13,732 bases of DNA from Synura sp. LO234KE. Its lineage: Eukaryota; Sar; Synurophyceae; Synurales; Mallomonadaceae. Location of the stretch: NCBI GenBank assembly GCA_015143735.1, contig VKHC01000289.1, positions 1 through 13,732 on the forward strand. Direction: 5' to 3'. Shown one piece after another: positions 1 through 9,822 of the stretch (its first letter is position 1; every line of letters starts with the position of its first letter). The translations under genes were made by a program, and so were the position numbers. The notes under the pieces were generated by a model. The model was not told the DNA's origin. It made no database searches and saw only the letters and a program-made list of their open reading frames with translations.

Positions 1-389
1 CACTGGAGTGCGAACTGCAAGTGTCTGTAGAGGGGATGGCGCCAGGAGCGCGAACACCTCTCCTTGTATCTATGTCTATATTGCTCTCATGAAGAGCAGG
101 CAAATTAAAAATGGTGCTCTCCGCAACATATGAGGTGGACACAGTTACCCCGACTCGGAAGCCAGTAGATGGAGAGTGAGCGCCAAACTTAAACTCGGGT
201 GGGAAAATTCGGGAAGGGGATTGAAGGTTGTTGACACGAAGACAGTTGCCTTCCATATTTCTTGTTTCCTCAAAGTTAAATCTGGGGCCGTGAGATTGAT
301 AGCTGAAGTCCGAATTGAATGGTGCTACCAATGGTCCTCGGGATGGGAAGTAATGTCCAAAGTAAACTTGAGCTCATTATCAGGGCCAG
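1..389 (-). pseudogene. Partial copy A of an unknown repeat-family gene
   Basis: Positions 3-389 align without net length change to 13344-13730; over the first 256 bases I count about 22 differences (roughly 91% identity). On the minus strand a frame beginning MEGNCLRVNN at 256 is open to the window edge and matches the protein of the right-hand copy. Upstream of that ATG the same family frame is broken by a 1-nt deletion (CTGGGG here, CTTGGGG in the other copies) and by a TAG where the others have GAG. Most coding differences from the right copy change an amino acid, as expected for decaying sequence. The function is unrecognised. The copy continues beyond the left edge. Confidence 0.6.
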
Positions 390-587
390 AATTGAGAAGT
401 TTTGGATTCTGGCTCCTAGGAGAAGGCAAGTTTAGGCATCGTTGAAGATAAGATTGAAAACCTGCTTCGTTTCTCTGTTTGCAAGCTCCAGCCGGGAGCG
501 TTCAACGATCAGGGCCATGCATATTGACGACGGTGATCCCCTGTATCAGCAATACCTTCAAAGGGTCATTGCAGAATCTTCAGTTGG

Positions 588-690
588 TTGGACATTACTC
601 CCCATCCCCAGGACCTTTGGGAGCAACATACAATTCAGATTTCAGCTATCGATCTCACGGCCCCAAGATTTAACTTTGAGGAAACAAGGA
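588..690 (+). repeat. Inverted copy C of the repeat family
   Basis: Positions 588-690 are the reverse complement of 259-360 (and of the matching part of the right copy) with scattered mismatches. Both borders with the surrounding DNA are abrupt. It keeps CTTGGGG, and like copy A it has one base more than copy B near GGACATTACT. Together with copy A it forms an inverted pair of about 100-bp arms around a 227-bp spacer (361-587). The spacer holds a short inverted pair around CGTTGAA (about 437-445 and 498-507) and no recognisable gene. Confidence 0.75.
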
Positions 691-692
691 AT

Positions 693-1681
693 TGGTTGGG
701 TCAGGCGCCCAAAACTTAAAAACTTGCTCATGTTGCTTTCGATAAAAATTTATGTTCTGGATGATAAATGCATTTCACCGAAATTTGAAATTTTATCCCT
801 TTTGGGGTTGACCTGGCTCACATCTGTAGACCAAGCACTTGAAAATACTGAATCTCCATCTTCAATAGAGTTAACCGAATGTTTTAACACGTTTTTTGGT
901 TGGTTTCGAGTTGCAATTCCCTAAATTTTTGGATGTGAGGATTTCCGCATCTTTGGCGACCGGAATTTAAAGGACTGAAATACAACGTAATAAGTACCTT
1001 ATATGCAAATTCTGAGTCGAAACCTCTTTGAACTGGAGTAGAAAAAATTGTGGAATGAAGCTGGTGTCAAAACCGCCACACGTTTCTAAGACTAGCCCTC
1101 CCACAGCTCGTTAGTACCAGGACCACTCCAACAAGTGTGCTTGCTACTAGGTTTCTTCCTACAGCGCTCCATCATTCTGACTGAGTGCTGACGAGATATG
1201 CTGTTGTGGTTCCTCCGAAACAAGAACCGCCCAGCATATTCTAAGAGGAACAAGCGAAGAATTTCATCGTAGGTACCACCAAGCAAACTAGGTCAACTAC
1301 GCTCTTTATTTTCTTCTGCAACGTGATGTGGTAGCTTACTCGATGCGCTGCCGACGACTGAGCTATGTCTCATCTGCCTTTATTGTACGGCGATGATGTG
1401 ATGGTGAACGACTGCGGTGGAGTGATCAACAGGTAGCCCCCGCTCACCCGGCCCCGGGGCTTGCCCCCACTCTGTACATTGAACAAATGGTGGGTACTAA
1501 ACAGTTGTAGTCAGCTATGATCATACGGTCATTTATCCTTTCTACCTTTGAAACAACTTAATATTAATTTCAAATTCGCCACTGAAAACAATTGGGTAAA
1601 CAGTCACAGTATTTCAACAGCGCTCGAATTGTCACAGGTGTTAAGTTATCTATTTATATTACACTGACAGGGATAAATGAA
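693..1681. other. Intergenic DNA downstream of the kinesin, no gene seen
   Basis: Nearly 1 kb. 700-1080 is AT-rich with no convincing frame. A 64-codon minus-strand frame at 1092-1286 has no family I recognise and I do not call it. 1430-1480 is a short C/G-rich patch. 1500-1681 is AT-rich and should contain the kinesin 3' UTR and poly(A) site. No AATAAA stands out on the minus strand; a TGTAA occurs about 20 nt after the stop, which is weak evidence. Confidence 0.5.
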
Positions 1682-4600
1682 CTAGGGTAGAAATTCAGGA
1701 GGCGGCTCCACCGGCGGCGCAGGTAGAACCATGCGCCTTGAGAGCCTATGACCAGTATTATTTCCTGCTCTTATTAAAGCCAAGTCTGTACTAACTGTTC
1801 CATCTTCTTGTACACCACCCAAATTACTTGGAACGCCCGTTACGAATGGTAAGTGGTTTTGTATGATTTTATTCTCATCGTTTGGGGAATCTCCACTCTG
1901 AATATCCAGATCGACCGACACGCCTCCTGAGGTGCTCTTACTCCCTTCACCAGACTTCCCTTGACCTTTGACAGGATTGCTGGCTGCACGGTGCAAAGAA
2001 GGTCGACCACCGTTCGCAAACTCTGGCCTGCTACCGGCATGATACCCCTCGGTATCTGGACCTCCTGACTCCGGCGTAAGCTTGCCCGTGGTGGACACAA
2101 GGGATGAATCATCTCGACTCAAAAGGGCGCCGCTAACATTCTGTGAGAACTCCGTGGACTTCCGCTTCATGCTCAAGTGATGAGAAGTCGGCAGCGGAGC
2201 TGCTAGTGGAGCCGAGGATACTGCACCGCCACTTACACCCGGTCCAGATTCCTCGGGGACACGGTAACGGTGTATGCCCGTAAAGTTAGAAGGGTGCACC
2301 AGTCGGCTAAACACATCAACGTTGTGGTTGATCCCGGGCGGTGGAGGTGGGGGGAGTAGGGAGTGTCCTTCCCTATCGTTGGAGTCCTCTGAAGCGGAGT
2401 CCCTGTCGCCGTAGTTAGTCATGGCCGCCCCACTCCCTGCTGTGGCATAGGCGTCTTGATCACGCCTCCGCCTAGATGAGGATTCCACACCCTCTCTCTT
2501 AATCTGACGAACCTTTTCCCTTTTCCCCTTGAGGTCCTAACGAAGAGAAAATCATTCTAGAAATTCAAGCACTTTCCCCACCCATAGTACCGTTCGCAAA
2601 CTTACTTGTTGGAATAGGTTCTTCTGCGTTCCGGTGAAGTTAGAGGGGTCCGTGAGTCGGTCAAATATGGACGAGGTCATGTTATTTACACTTCCGGATC
2701 GACTGTGATCGCTCGACTTCGTCTGTTCGATTGTTGCGGACGACGGTTTTGGAGCCGCCGACGAGCTTGACGCAGGCTTAGACACGACATTGGACCCTGT
2801 ACTTGCCCTCGACGGTTTTCCTTCTGGTACAGGAGGGGGACTGCCTGCTCTCTTGTTAGCTCCGCTCGCTGACACTCCCCCAGTTCTTTGAATCTCATCC
2901 GCCAGCGATGAAAATTCTCCTGAGCATATTGTCGGACGGTATTCGAGTGAGCCAAAGAGAACGCGAGGACCGAGACCAGTGAAAGCACCAGCAAGATCCC
3001 CAAATACAAACCTAACACGCTCTGAGTGTCGAAGTCGTCATCGTCATCGTCCTCCAAACCGAGCGCCGCATCGCCTCTTCGCAGTAAGTCCGCCTCTCTC
3101 ACCTGATCGCACATCCACAATTGAGAAATCAGCGCTTACGTGGCTTCGAGCACACTCGTCACTTAAGCTCCCCTCCTACCTGTCGTATAATCGCACTTCC
3201 GATCTCCCCCCCTGAGGATTGCAATCGACTCTTAAATTCTTCGACCATATCACTGATGAACGCCGAACACAAACATCATAGTGAGATTGAGATAATCTCC
3301 TTCTAATCTTAGTGAAACGGGATCCCACATCACTGCGGTTAAACTGTCGCCTCTGGCGCTCACCGTAGCATGCGGCACTCCTCTTCCAAGAACTGGATCG
3401 TGTGTTGGTTCTCTGTCACTTGTCGCCGCAGTAGATTCCCGGACTCCCTCAGCTCTGTGAGTCTCTCCTGTGATGTCCGTACAAACGCAGGGACAATTAA
3501 CAGCGCAATTGATCAACCCCGACCCACGCCAAGGTTCAATTGATTGATAACTCAACAACTACGTACTTGGAGCTCCTGTGACTTGGAAACTTCTCGGCTT
3601 AACTGCGCCTTCAGAGCGGAATTTCGCTCGGCTAAATTGTCGATATACGAACGAGCATATTAAAACAGTACAATCGCGTGCTACTGAACGTACTCGACAA
3701 CGATAGCATCATTTTGAATTGGTCCGCTTCGCCATTCTTTAGCGTCTTGGAGCCTTCTACGCGGGAAGAATCGTCACTGCTCGCGTCCACGCCATCCGTA
3801 GCGCTCGTAGTGTCCGAGCTATCCACCTCGTAAGAACCAACTCTGTATTGGCCAGATATGATCTGGACCATATTGCTGTAAGGGCGAATGAGGACCAGAC
3901 GTGAATGATTCGTCAGTATCCCGAATATCGACATTATTTGTGAATCAAAGTACATGGAATTATTGACCACAAAAGGGTGCCCAATGAAGCATACAGGACT
4001 CTCCTCGTCAGACGAGATGTTATTCGATACAACACTTGCTCCTGGTCGGAACAACAGAATGTATAAGTGGTCGCACCTGTTATCGAACAGGCCTGTGAGC
4101 TTCTCCTCGTAGTCGCGGGCCACTCTGACAGAAAGTAATGAATCAGATTACCCGAGTGACATATCGAAGCACCACTACACATGGAACTCTAGCCTCGGCA
4201 CATATCCTACTTGGTGAGATCTTTGTCATGCGCTCTCACGGCCGCCTCCAAGCGTTCTCGCAAGTCCTCCAGCGCCTCGTCCTTGCCCCGTTCACGTTGC
4301 GCAGCTAACTCAAGCGCCTCCCGTCGTTGCTCAGCACGTCGTCGAGAAGCTACCTGTAGACAGTAGAGCAATACAATTAAATTTTCATTTAATAAAAAGT
4401 ACACCAAATATTACTGATAAACCGTTACTAACCAGAATATCGAGCAGCACTCGCACGAAGTCCTGAGCGGCAGTCGCACTAGAAGAAACCACCGCACGCA
4501 ACGTCTCCAGCTGTCACCGTTCCCAAGGAAAGGGACATAGAAAATATCTTATATTAGCCCTAACTATATCCGCTCTAGCGGGGGGGGGCGGGGGCTTGCT

Positions 4601-7600
4601 CACCGTAGATTCGTACATGGCCAAAGTGGCCTCCGCGCTCATCCCGGGGTTACTGGCTCCCCCGCCACCAGTTCCTAGCAGACGCTGCATGTCCGCGATC
4701 CGAGCGCCCCGCACCGAGAGTTGTGTTTCTATTATTTGGATCCGGTCATCCAGCTGCAAGGTGGTTCACGAAGTCGTAATCGGCGAAGACACAAGGATAT
4801 TATGACAGTAGGACTGGACACCTTCTCTACAGTGTCCTACCTCCGCCATCGCCTCATCGTGCTCTCTGTCCAGTCTCCCCATCCCGCTGCCCGTTCGGTC
4901 CTCGAGGCCCAGCTTTGCATCCCGATACTTGCGCAGTTCCTCCTCTTTGGTCTGCAAGAGGCGGTCCCGCTGACGGATCATAGACAGGTGCTCCGAGCAT
5001 TGGCGCTGCAGGTTCTCCGTCTACGCCCGGCAAACAAACAAGTATACATAACCTCACTAAGTCCAAGAGGGAAAAAGACTTATTTACAGGAGATTCCCTC
5101 ACCGCTTCCTCTTTCGCGGCGATATCCGCGACGCGCTGCTCAACCCTATACGAAAAAAAGCAGTAGTACAGTAGCGCAGTACGCAGCGGGGGTCCTCAAA
5201 TCCTGAATATAAGCGCCACTGTAGGCCATACCATTTCTTCAATTTCATCTCATCTTCAGACAGTAGATGACCCACAGAAGTCTTCGGTACCGACCGAAGC
5301 ACTCTGCCGACCAGAATTCAACGTAAGTTAACAGGTCAGCTATTATAGGCTCATGGTTGACATACTTCCTCGCCGCCTTCGCAGATGCTGCCATGGTTTC
5401 TGTGGCCAGAGCCCTACCGGTGCGTACAATGATATTTGATTACTTACTGGTCCTAAAAACAAGGGCAAGATTTACTTTTTCCTAAGCGCCGCTCCTTCCT
5501 TAATCGCTTCTCGAGCCCGCGCCTCGGCCCTCTCTTTATCCCGACCCAACTGCTGCAACGTACTCGCACTTTTAGACAGGTCTCTGGTAAGATAGGGAGA
5601 GTAGATCATTCTATGAGGACTGCAGTGAGAGTGGGAGTGTGTCAGAGTGTATTTACCGTTTTAGCTTTTCAATTTCCTTTGCTTTCTGTGCTAAAGCCAT
5701 CAAATGGCTCTTTTTCTCAGTCTGAGTAGATCGACAGGATCGACAGGGGAAATAAGGCGGACCATAGGGAAATGATGTCTAAGTGGGTGAGGAGAATTGA
5801 TGAAGCGTTAGGGAGGCCTACCTGCATACTCCTCGCCACGGCCACCTTCTGCCGCTTCATAGCTGACAAATGCAGAGGTTCAGGGAGTTATGGAGTCCGA
5901 TACAGAGGATAACAGGATATAAATATAGTTGGGGGCATAACCCAAGGGACGCATGGAAGGCGAAAGAAAGCTTGGACGGGTTCACTTCACTTACCTTCGA
6001 TGTCAGCGAGCAGTTTGGACATTTGCTCAGCATGTCGTGACTTCACTTTCGATAAATGGGACAGTTCCTGAGCGAGCGACGGATCAGATGTACAAGGGAT
6101 GACTGTGAGAAGGCGACCGCTCTGCTCTGCTTTCAATTGCACGTACGCACTTGTTGTTGAGCCTTCATTCGGTTCAGCTCCTCTTCCTTCTGCTTCAACT
6201 TCTCCCGCAGTGTCGCCTCCTGACCAGGAGCCAACTGTACCCACACCCCGGCGAGGAGAGGAGGTTACATCAAAGCGTGAATTCGAGAAGTGACTCGAGT
6301 AGTGGGGGAGAGTTGTGTCAGCCCCACCTCGTGCTTCGCCAGCTTGGAGAGATCATTCAGCTCCGCGTGTAATTTGGAGAGTTCGGACTCCTTGACCTCC
6401 ATCTCTTCCGTCAGTGTCTGCGTTCAAACAAAGACAGACGGATTGGTGTAAAGTCAATGGCATCTCATCACACAACTCCTCCGCTGTTCGTAGACTGACC
6501 TTCAGTTTCCCCTCGTAGAAGGCCTTCATGGCCTCGTACCGACGCTGACTGTTCTGCATCTCGCTCACCAGCTAATAAACAGAGACAAGTGCCAGCCACA
6601 CATTCATGGAGGGGAACGATACGGAAGAACTGGGTCAACGCGGCACCTGTTCCTTTAACTTGATGGACTCGGCCAGGTCCACAACCTGACGGAGAATCAT
6701 ACAAATACAGAGGGCGGACAGAGACCCCAAAATATGATATGGTGCCTCGGGGGACATATCTACCCTGCAATTTCCATCGCCTATGAGAAGGCACTACTGA
6801 TTTAACCGCGCGAGACATCGCGGAGATCGATTCAAGTCATACGAAGACTACCCACCTCGGCGGTCATTATTTTCTGCCGTCGCTGAAACGCCCTATCCAC
6901 AGCCTCCACTTCGTCGTCAGGCACACTTGACTCACCCTCCGCGCCGAGCCTCATCCCCAACCCCTCGTCATCCTTGTCGTCGAATGACTGTGACACCAGC
7001 GGACAGTGCAAATGTGGATGACGTGATCAGATTCGGAGCAGCGAGACAAAGGACCGGAGACGTCAGGCGCACACTCTAGGAGCTTCCCCTCCCTTCCCTC
7101 CTCCCTGCTACGAGCAATCACAGGCCCACCTCTTCCTTCTCCATCGCCAACGAGCGCAGTCGCTTCTCCTCCTCCCGCAACTGTTCCTGAGTTCGGGCGA
7201 TCACTCTGAGGACAAAATACACCGAGTGTGCAGAGATGTCAGGTCGGACAGGTGAACAGATTGTCGTGAAAGGCCGTGAGAAAGACGATCCCAAGCGGAA
7301 TTCATGAACTGTAGGAAGTAATAGACTCGCAGATTTCACCTGGCGACACTGGTGGTCAGCTCGCCCTCCAGCAACGACTCCACACTATCAAACTCCGGGT
7401 CTTCGTCACCGCTCCGCCTTCCTCCTGACTTCGCAAACTCGATAGCAGCGCTGCGCTTGCAGTCCGATAACTCTCTCTTCAGCTCCTCGATCTCCAGCAG
7501 ATAGCCCGACACCGCCTCCGAGAAGACCGCCCGTTCATCTACCTTGCCTTCTACCTGCCCAAGTCCTGGATCCCCCACACCACTCTCACATCGCTCGCTG

Positions 7601-9719
7601 TTTGTGACAGGGACCCGGAGGTCTAACTGCCTCGCTGCCGCCGGGTCTGCCTCCGCCCACTTCAGGCGATAGTAATCCCTGTCACTGCGATCCAGCACCG
7701 CCTGCTCTGTGAGTTGAGATAATTGTGAGCGACACCGCTTAAGTTGGTCCGTAAGTCGAAGCAGCTCGGCGTCACTGTCTGCTAATCGAGATCGAAGCAG
7801 AGCCAGCTCCGCTAAGTCCCCGCGGGATAACGGTTTCGCACTCGAAGTCTGGTGACCCGCCACAGGAACCTGAGTACTGCCCTCTTTGTTGAAGTTAACT
7901 GCAATCGGAGACTGTTGCCCACCACGAGGTGTAACTGTGCCAGCCCTGGGCGGAAAGGAGAGCTTGGTTCCCTTCACCAACCCTTCTAGAACACTCTCGG
8001 GGGTCGCCCCTTGGGACCAAGGCGGAGGTGGGGCGGAAGGGTCCGGAGGGGGCAGTGAACGTCGCAGGGTGAGCAGCTCCGAGGCGAGTTCCTGGTCACC
8101 CACCGAACCAGCGGAAGGGGGTAGCGAGGCGACTACTGATTAAACGGATTGGATGTAGGGGGGAGATGCCAACGACGTCCGCGGGGGGGCTATACCTGCA
8201 CCGTCTTCTTCAGCTCCGATATGATGATAACGGTCGGGTCTCGGTTCACTACGGGCTTGTTCTGGATGTTCCGCGCTCGGTTGGCATATCTCAAAGCATT
8301 TAACGATTCGTTGAGATTGGTGTCCGCCGGAGATACGCAACATATCATGAGGGTCTTCGAATTGCCTCCCAGTGAATCCTAGAGGGGCACGTCGAAGAAA
8401 GTGAAGGGTGATCGATATGCGAATGGCACGCATGGTGTGAGAGGGGGAGCGGGCGAGATAGTGGAACAGACTTACGGACGGAAAACAAGGCGTTGGTTTC
8501 ACGTAAATTTGGGCCTCGGGAGACCATGCACGGATACATGGGGACGGCGATTTCCTGAAAAATTTACCTGTAGCATTCGAGTGAGCTTGCTGTCTCTGTA
8601 GGGCACATGGGTCTTCCCCTTCTTCTTCTCATCCCCAAGAGCACTGATAACATTGCCCAACACAAGCAAGCCCTTGTTGATATCAATACCTTCCCTCAGA
8701 CGCTGGCCCTCGGCTCCTGTCCGTTTCGCACGTTCGCTCCCCGCCAAATCTACGAAGTGAAATTTGCATCTTTGTATTTCTGAAGTACGAATATTGCTGA
8801 TATCTAGATCTAAACTTCTGCTGGTTTGATTCGACGGCGGAATGCTTTCATCATTCGCGTCCACTGCGACGGGGACTTCACTTGAGCTCTCTTCTTCATT
8901 AGCTTCAATACTAGGGTAAATCGTATTCTCCAGGAGGATGGTAAATATGGCTGAGAGGCAGTGGTTTACGCGTCATGGGGAAATCAGTTACGACAGGATA
9001 ACGACTCGTATTCTATTACCGTGCGACCTGGAAGACGATTGATTCATGAGAGTGGAGCCTGTTGTTCTACTTAGCGTGCCTCTTTCTAGAACCATCATCA
9101 TCTCTTCAGCTGACGACACCAACTCTTCTTTTGCTCCAGACACATACACGTCACCAGAGGGATTTTCGCGGATCGACACTTTTGCGCTAGCCATAGGATC
9201 CAGAAGATCACGAATATCTTCACCATATATTTCCAGAAATTGAACTCTTACGCGATAAGTACTGTTCGGGTTTTTGCTTTCTCGTTGGTGGACACCCTCG
9301 AACACAGATTGAATTACTCGAGGAATTATTCCTTGTTGATCTTCACTAAGTCTTAGATTAGAAGCCGATCCCATAGTAAATGTTTTCCCACTCCCAGTTT
9401 GTCCATAGGCTAAAATCGTCGCATTAAATCCCTCAAAGGTAGCTGAAGTATGAAAAGAGAATATTCAAAGATTTTTTAGATAAGAAAGATTTTTTGATTT
9501 AGTACCTTCCACAAGGTTCTGAACGCTTCTTTCATATACTTCAAGCTGAGTAGACTCTATTCCAAACACATGATCAAAAGTAAAGCAATGGTCAGACCCT
9601 ATAATTACTTGGGAATCCCCAAGCGATGTAGTAACGCATGAACCACAATTTTGAGACATTTCCCAATCAAGAAGAGGTCGTATTCTGACAGCCACCTTGA
9701 CACAAGTATCATTTTCCAT
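1682..9719 (-). CDS. Kinesin-4/KIF21-like motor protein with p25-alpha-motif tail, 30 exons
   Basis: Plus-end-type kinesin expected to walk on or regulate microtubules using ATP. Manual splicing on the minus strand gives 30 exons: 9719-9506, 9442-9020, 8950-8568, 8378-8196, 8091-7340, 7205-7130, 6987-6856, 6685-6647, 6571-6500, 6417-6328, 6234-6151, 6067-5995, 5862-5822, 5721-5657, 5583-5476, 5413-5366, 5303-5232, 5145-5103, 5020-4841, 4753-4604, 4510-4433, 4353-4211, 4124-4077, 3842-3694, 3631-3567, 3467-3364, 3252-3180, 3102-3012, 2919-2606, 2536-1682. They total 5148 nt (1715 aa plus TAG). Every intron is GT-AG and every phase agrees across junctions, which strongly supports the model. The start ATG at 9719 is chosen because the kinesin beta-1 strand ([10 protein letters not shown]) begins at residue 7. 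Domains: motor 1-385, coiled coil about 400-1300, disordered tail 1327-1715. Least certain are intron 23 (3843-4076, stop-free) and the donor of intron 28 (GTTTGT). The motor call is near certain; the subfamily is inferred from the motor sequence. Confidence 0.9.
2258..2320 (-). other. Partial p25-alpha (TPPP-type) motif 2 in kinesin tail
   Basis: Residues about 1504-1524 read [20 protein letters not shown]. It is a second copy of the exon 29 motif: F-x-RL-x-x-PSNFTG-x-x-(K/R) is shared. The DNA is also alike (the antisense of RL...SNFTG matches closely), which points to internal duplication or strong constraint. It has diverged at the TD step (VH instead of TD). It lies about 73 residues after motif 1, separated by a basic and then a poly-proline linker. 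Confidence 0.7.
2606..2674 (-). other. Partial p25-alpha (TPPP-type) motif 1 in kinesin tail
   Basis: Residues about 1409-1431 read [15 protein letters not shown] followed by an F. This matches the conserved C-terminal segment of p25-alpha/TPPP proteins, whose signature is RLTD, then (K/N)FTG, then a basic residue two positions later (established family knowledge, recalled not searched). The motif sits at the very 3' end of exon 29, against intron 29 (2537-2605). The rest of a full p25-alpha domain is absent, so this is the partial form, as in some protist proteins. Confidence 0.75.
3180..8091 (-). other. Kinesin stalk: coiled-coil exons 5-27
   Basis: Exons 5-27 encode roughly residues 402-1296. 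Most of it is rich in Glu, Lys, Arg, Gln and Leu with heptad spacing, for example [19 protein letters not shown] across the exon 4/5 junction, [20 protein letters not shown], and [10 protein letters not shown]-type stretches near the C-terminal end. Exon 5 (752 nt) begins with a Pro-rich linker before the first strong coil. Many exons are very short: 39 nt (6647-6685), 41 nt (5822-5862), 43 nt (5103-5145), 48 nt (5366-5413 and 4077-4124). A parallel homodimer is the expected form for this architecture. Exon 24 (3694-3842) is an Asp/Ser/Thr-rich break in the coil, likely a flexible hinge. Intron lengths here run 62-234 nt. Confidence 0.85.
3843..4076 (-). other. Kinesin intron 23, in-frame and stop-free (possible exitron)
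   Basis: The predicted intron runs from donor AG|GTGCGA to acceptor TACAG|A. It is 234 nt (3 x 78), the longest in the gene, and contains no stop in the frame of the flanking exons. Splicing and retention therefore both give an intact protein differing by 78 residues. The retained peptide is hydrophobic and Cys/Phe/Ile-rich, unlike the charged coiled coil on both sides. It is also less GC-rich than the neighbouring exons. I favour an intron, but cannot exclude coding status. Confidence 0.65.
8196..9719 (-). other. Kinesin motor domain (exons 1-4)
   Basis: Residues 1-401. Visible motifs in order: beta-1 [10 protein letters not shown] (7-16); P-loop GQTGSGKT (85-92) inside the family-typical [34 protein letters not shown]; switch I NQSSSRSH (205-212); switch II DLAGSE (280-285); [23 protein letters not shown]; and the neck-proximal [16 protein letters not shown]. 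All catalytic residues are intact, so an active ATPase is expected. Intron 1 (9443-9505) falls just before the P-loop helix. Intron 2 (8951-9019) splits the codon right after SSRSH. Intron 3 (8379-8567, 189 nt) lies between LTRMLQ and DSLGGN. Between switch I and switch II the domain carries an acidic, Ser-rich insertion (about residues 222-270). From memory, KIF21 motors are also enlarged at this site. The sequence is closest by eye to KIF21/KIF27/KIF4 types (kinesin-4). Confidence 0.95.
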
Positions 9720-9822
9720 ATTGCCGTTAAATTTAAATCAGACGAGGATTTGTTAATTTTCTACCTCGATCGATCCGGCTCGAGACAAAATTTAAATTAC
9801 ATCTTCATATTATTGCTTTTTC
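9720..9822. promoter_or_regulatory. Bidirectional promoter between kinesin and SPEF1
   Basis: Only 103 bp separate the two divergent start codons, so both 5' UTRs and promoters must lie within or overlap it. It is AT-rich. The palindrome AAATTTAAAT occurs twice, at 9729-9738 and 9788-9797, placed almost symmetrically: 10 bp inside the kinesin ATG and 26 bp inside the SPEF1 ATG. A CGATCGATC block lies between them. I see no clear TATA box and no RFX X-box. Confidence 0.6.

Larger units (their letters stand above)
1682..3102 (-). other. Kinesin C-terminal tail (exons 28-30)
   Basis: Residues 1297-1715. Exon 28 ends in an acidic run ([10 protein letters not shown]). Exon 29 (2606-2919) is low-complexity Ser/Pro/Ala/Lys, then ends with the first p25-alpha-like motif. 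Exon 30 (1682-2536) starts with a basic stretch ([15 protein letters not shown], then SRRRRD), which could bind the acidic microtubule surface. It continues through a poly-proline run (LLPPPPPPG) and the second p25-alpha-like motif, then about 190 residues of disordered Gly/Ser/Pro-rich sequence, ending [11 protein letters not shown]. There is no WD40 beta-propeller such as animal KIF21 carries at this end. The tail is therefore a different cargo- or lattice-binding module (inference). Confidence 0.8.

Noticed and set aside
442-924. 160-codon plus-strand frame
   Set aside because: Its middle is a wrong-frame reading of inverted repeat copy C, and the rest is AT-rich with no family likeness.
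1092-1286. 64-codon minus-strand frame as a small gene
   Set aside because: No recognisable domain, no neighbour context and a length expected by chance.
1300-1385. tRNA-like box A on the minus strand (TAGCTCAGTCGTCGGCAGCGC)
   Set aside because: The D stem has a mismatch, no anticodon stem forms, and no box B-like GGTTCGANTCC follows. It may be a tRNA-derived SINE scar, but one motif is not enough.
2686-3120. 144-residue membrane protein gene on the minus strand
   Set aside because: The hydrophobic run is T-rich intron 28 of the kinesin, and the following Arg-rich part is a shifted reading of exon 29. Phase-consistent splicing into the p25-alpha frame explains the region better.
4207-4209. 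TAG after exon 22 as the true end of the kinesin
   Set aside because: The TAG lies within a good donor (AA|GTAGGA), and splicing into exon 23 restores coiled-coil sequence in phase.
4579-4596. G-rich run as a G-quadruplex
   Set aside because: It is a short run of G inside intron 20 with only two or three G tracts, so a stable four-tract quadruplex is not supported.
7886-8143. Plus-strand frames over the kinesin exons as genes
   Set aside because: They are antisense shadows of GC-rich kinesin coding exons, without any domain.
9720-9822. RFX X-box in the divergent promoter
   Set aside because: No GTNRCC/RGYAAC half-site pair with proper spacing is present on either strand.
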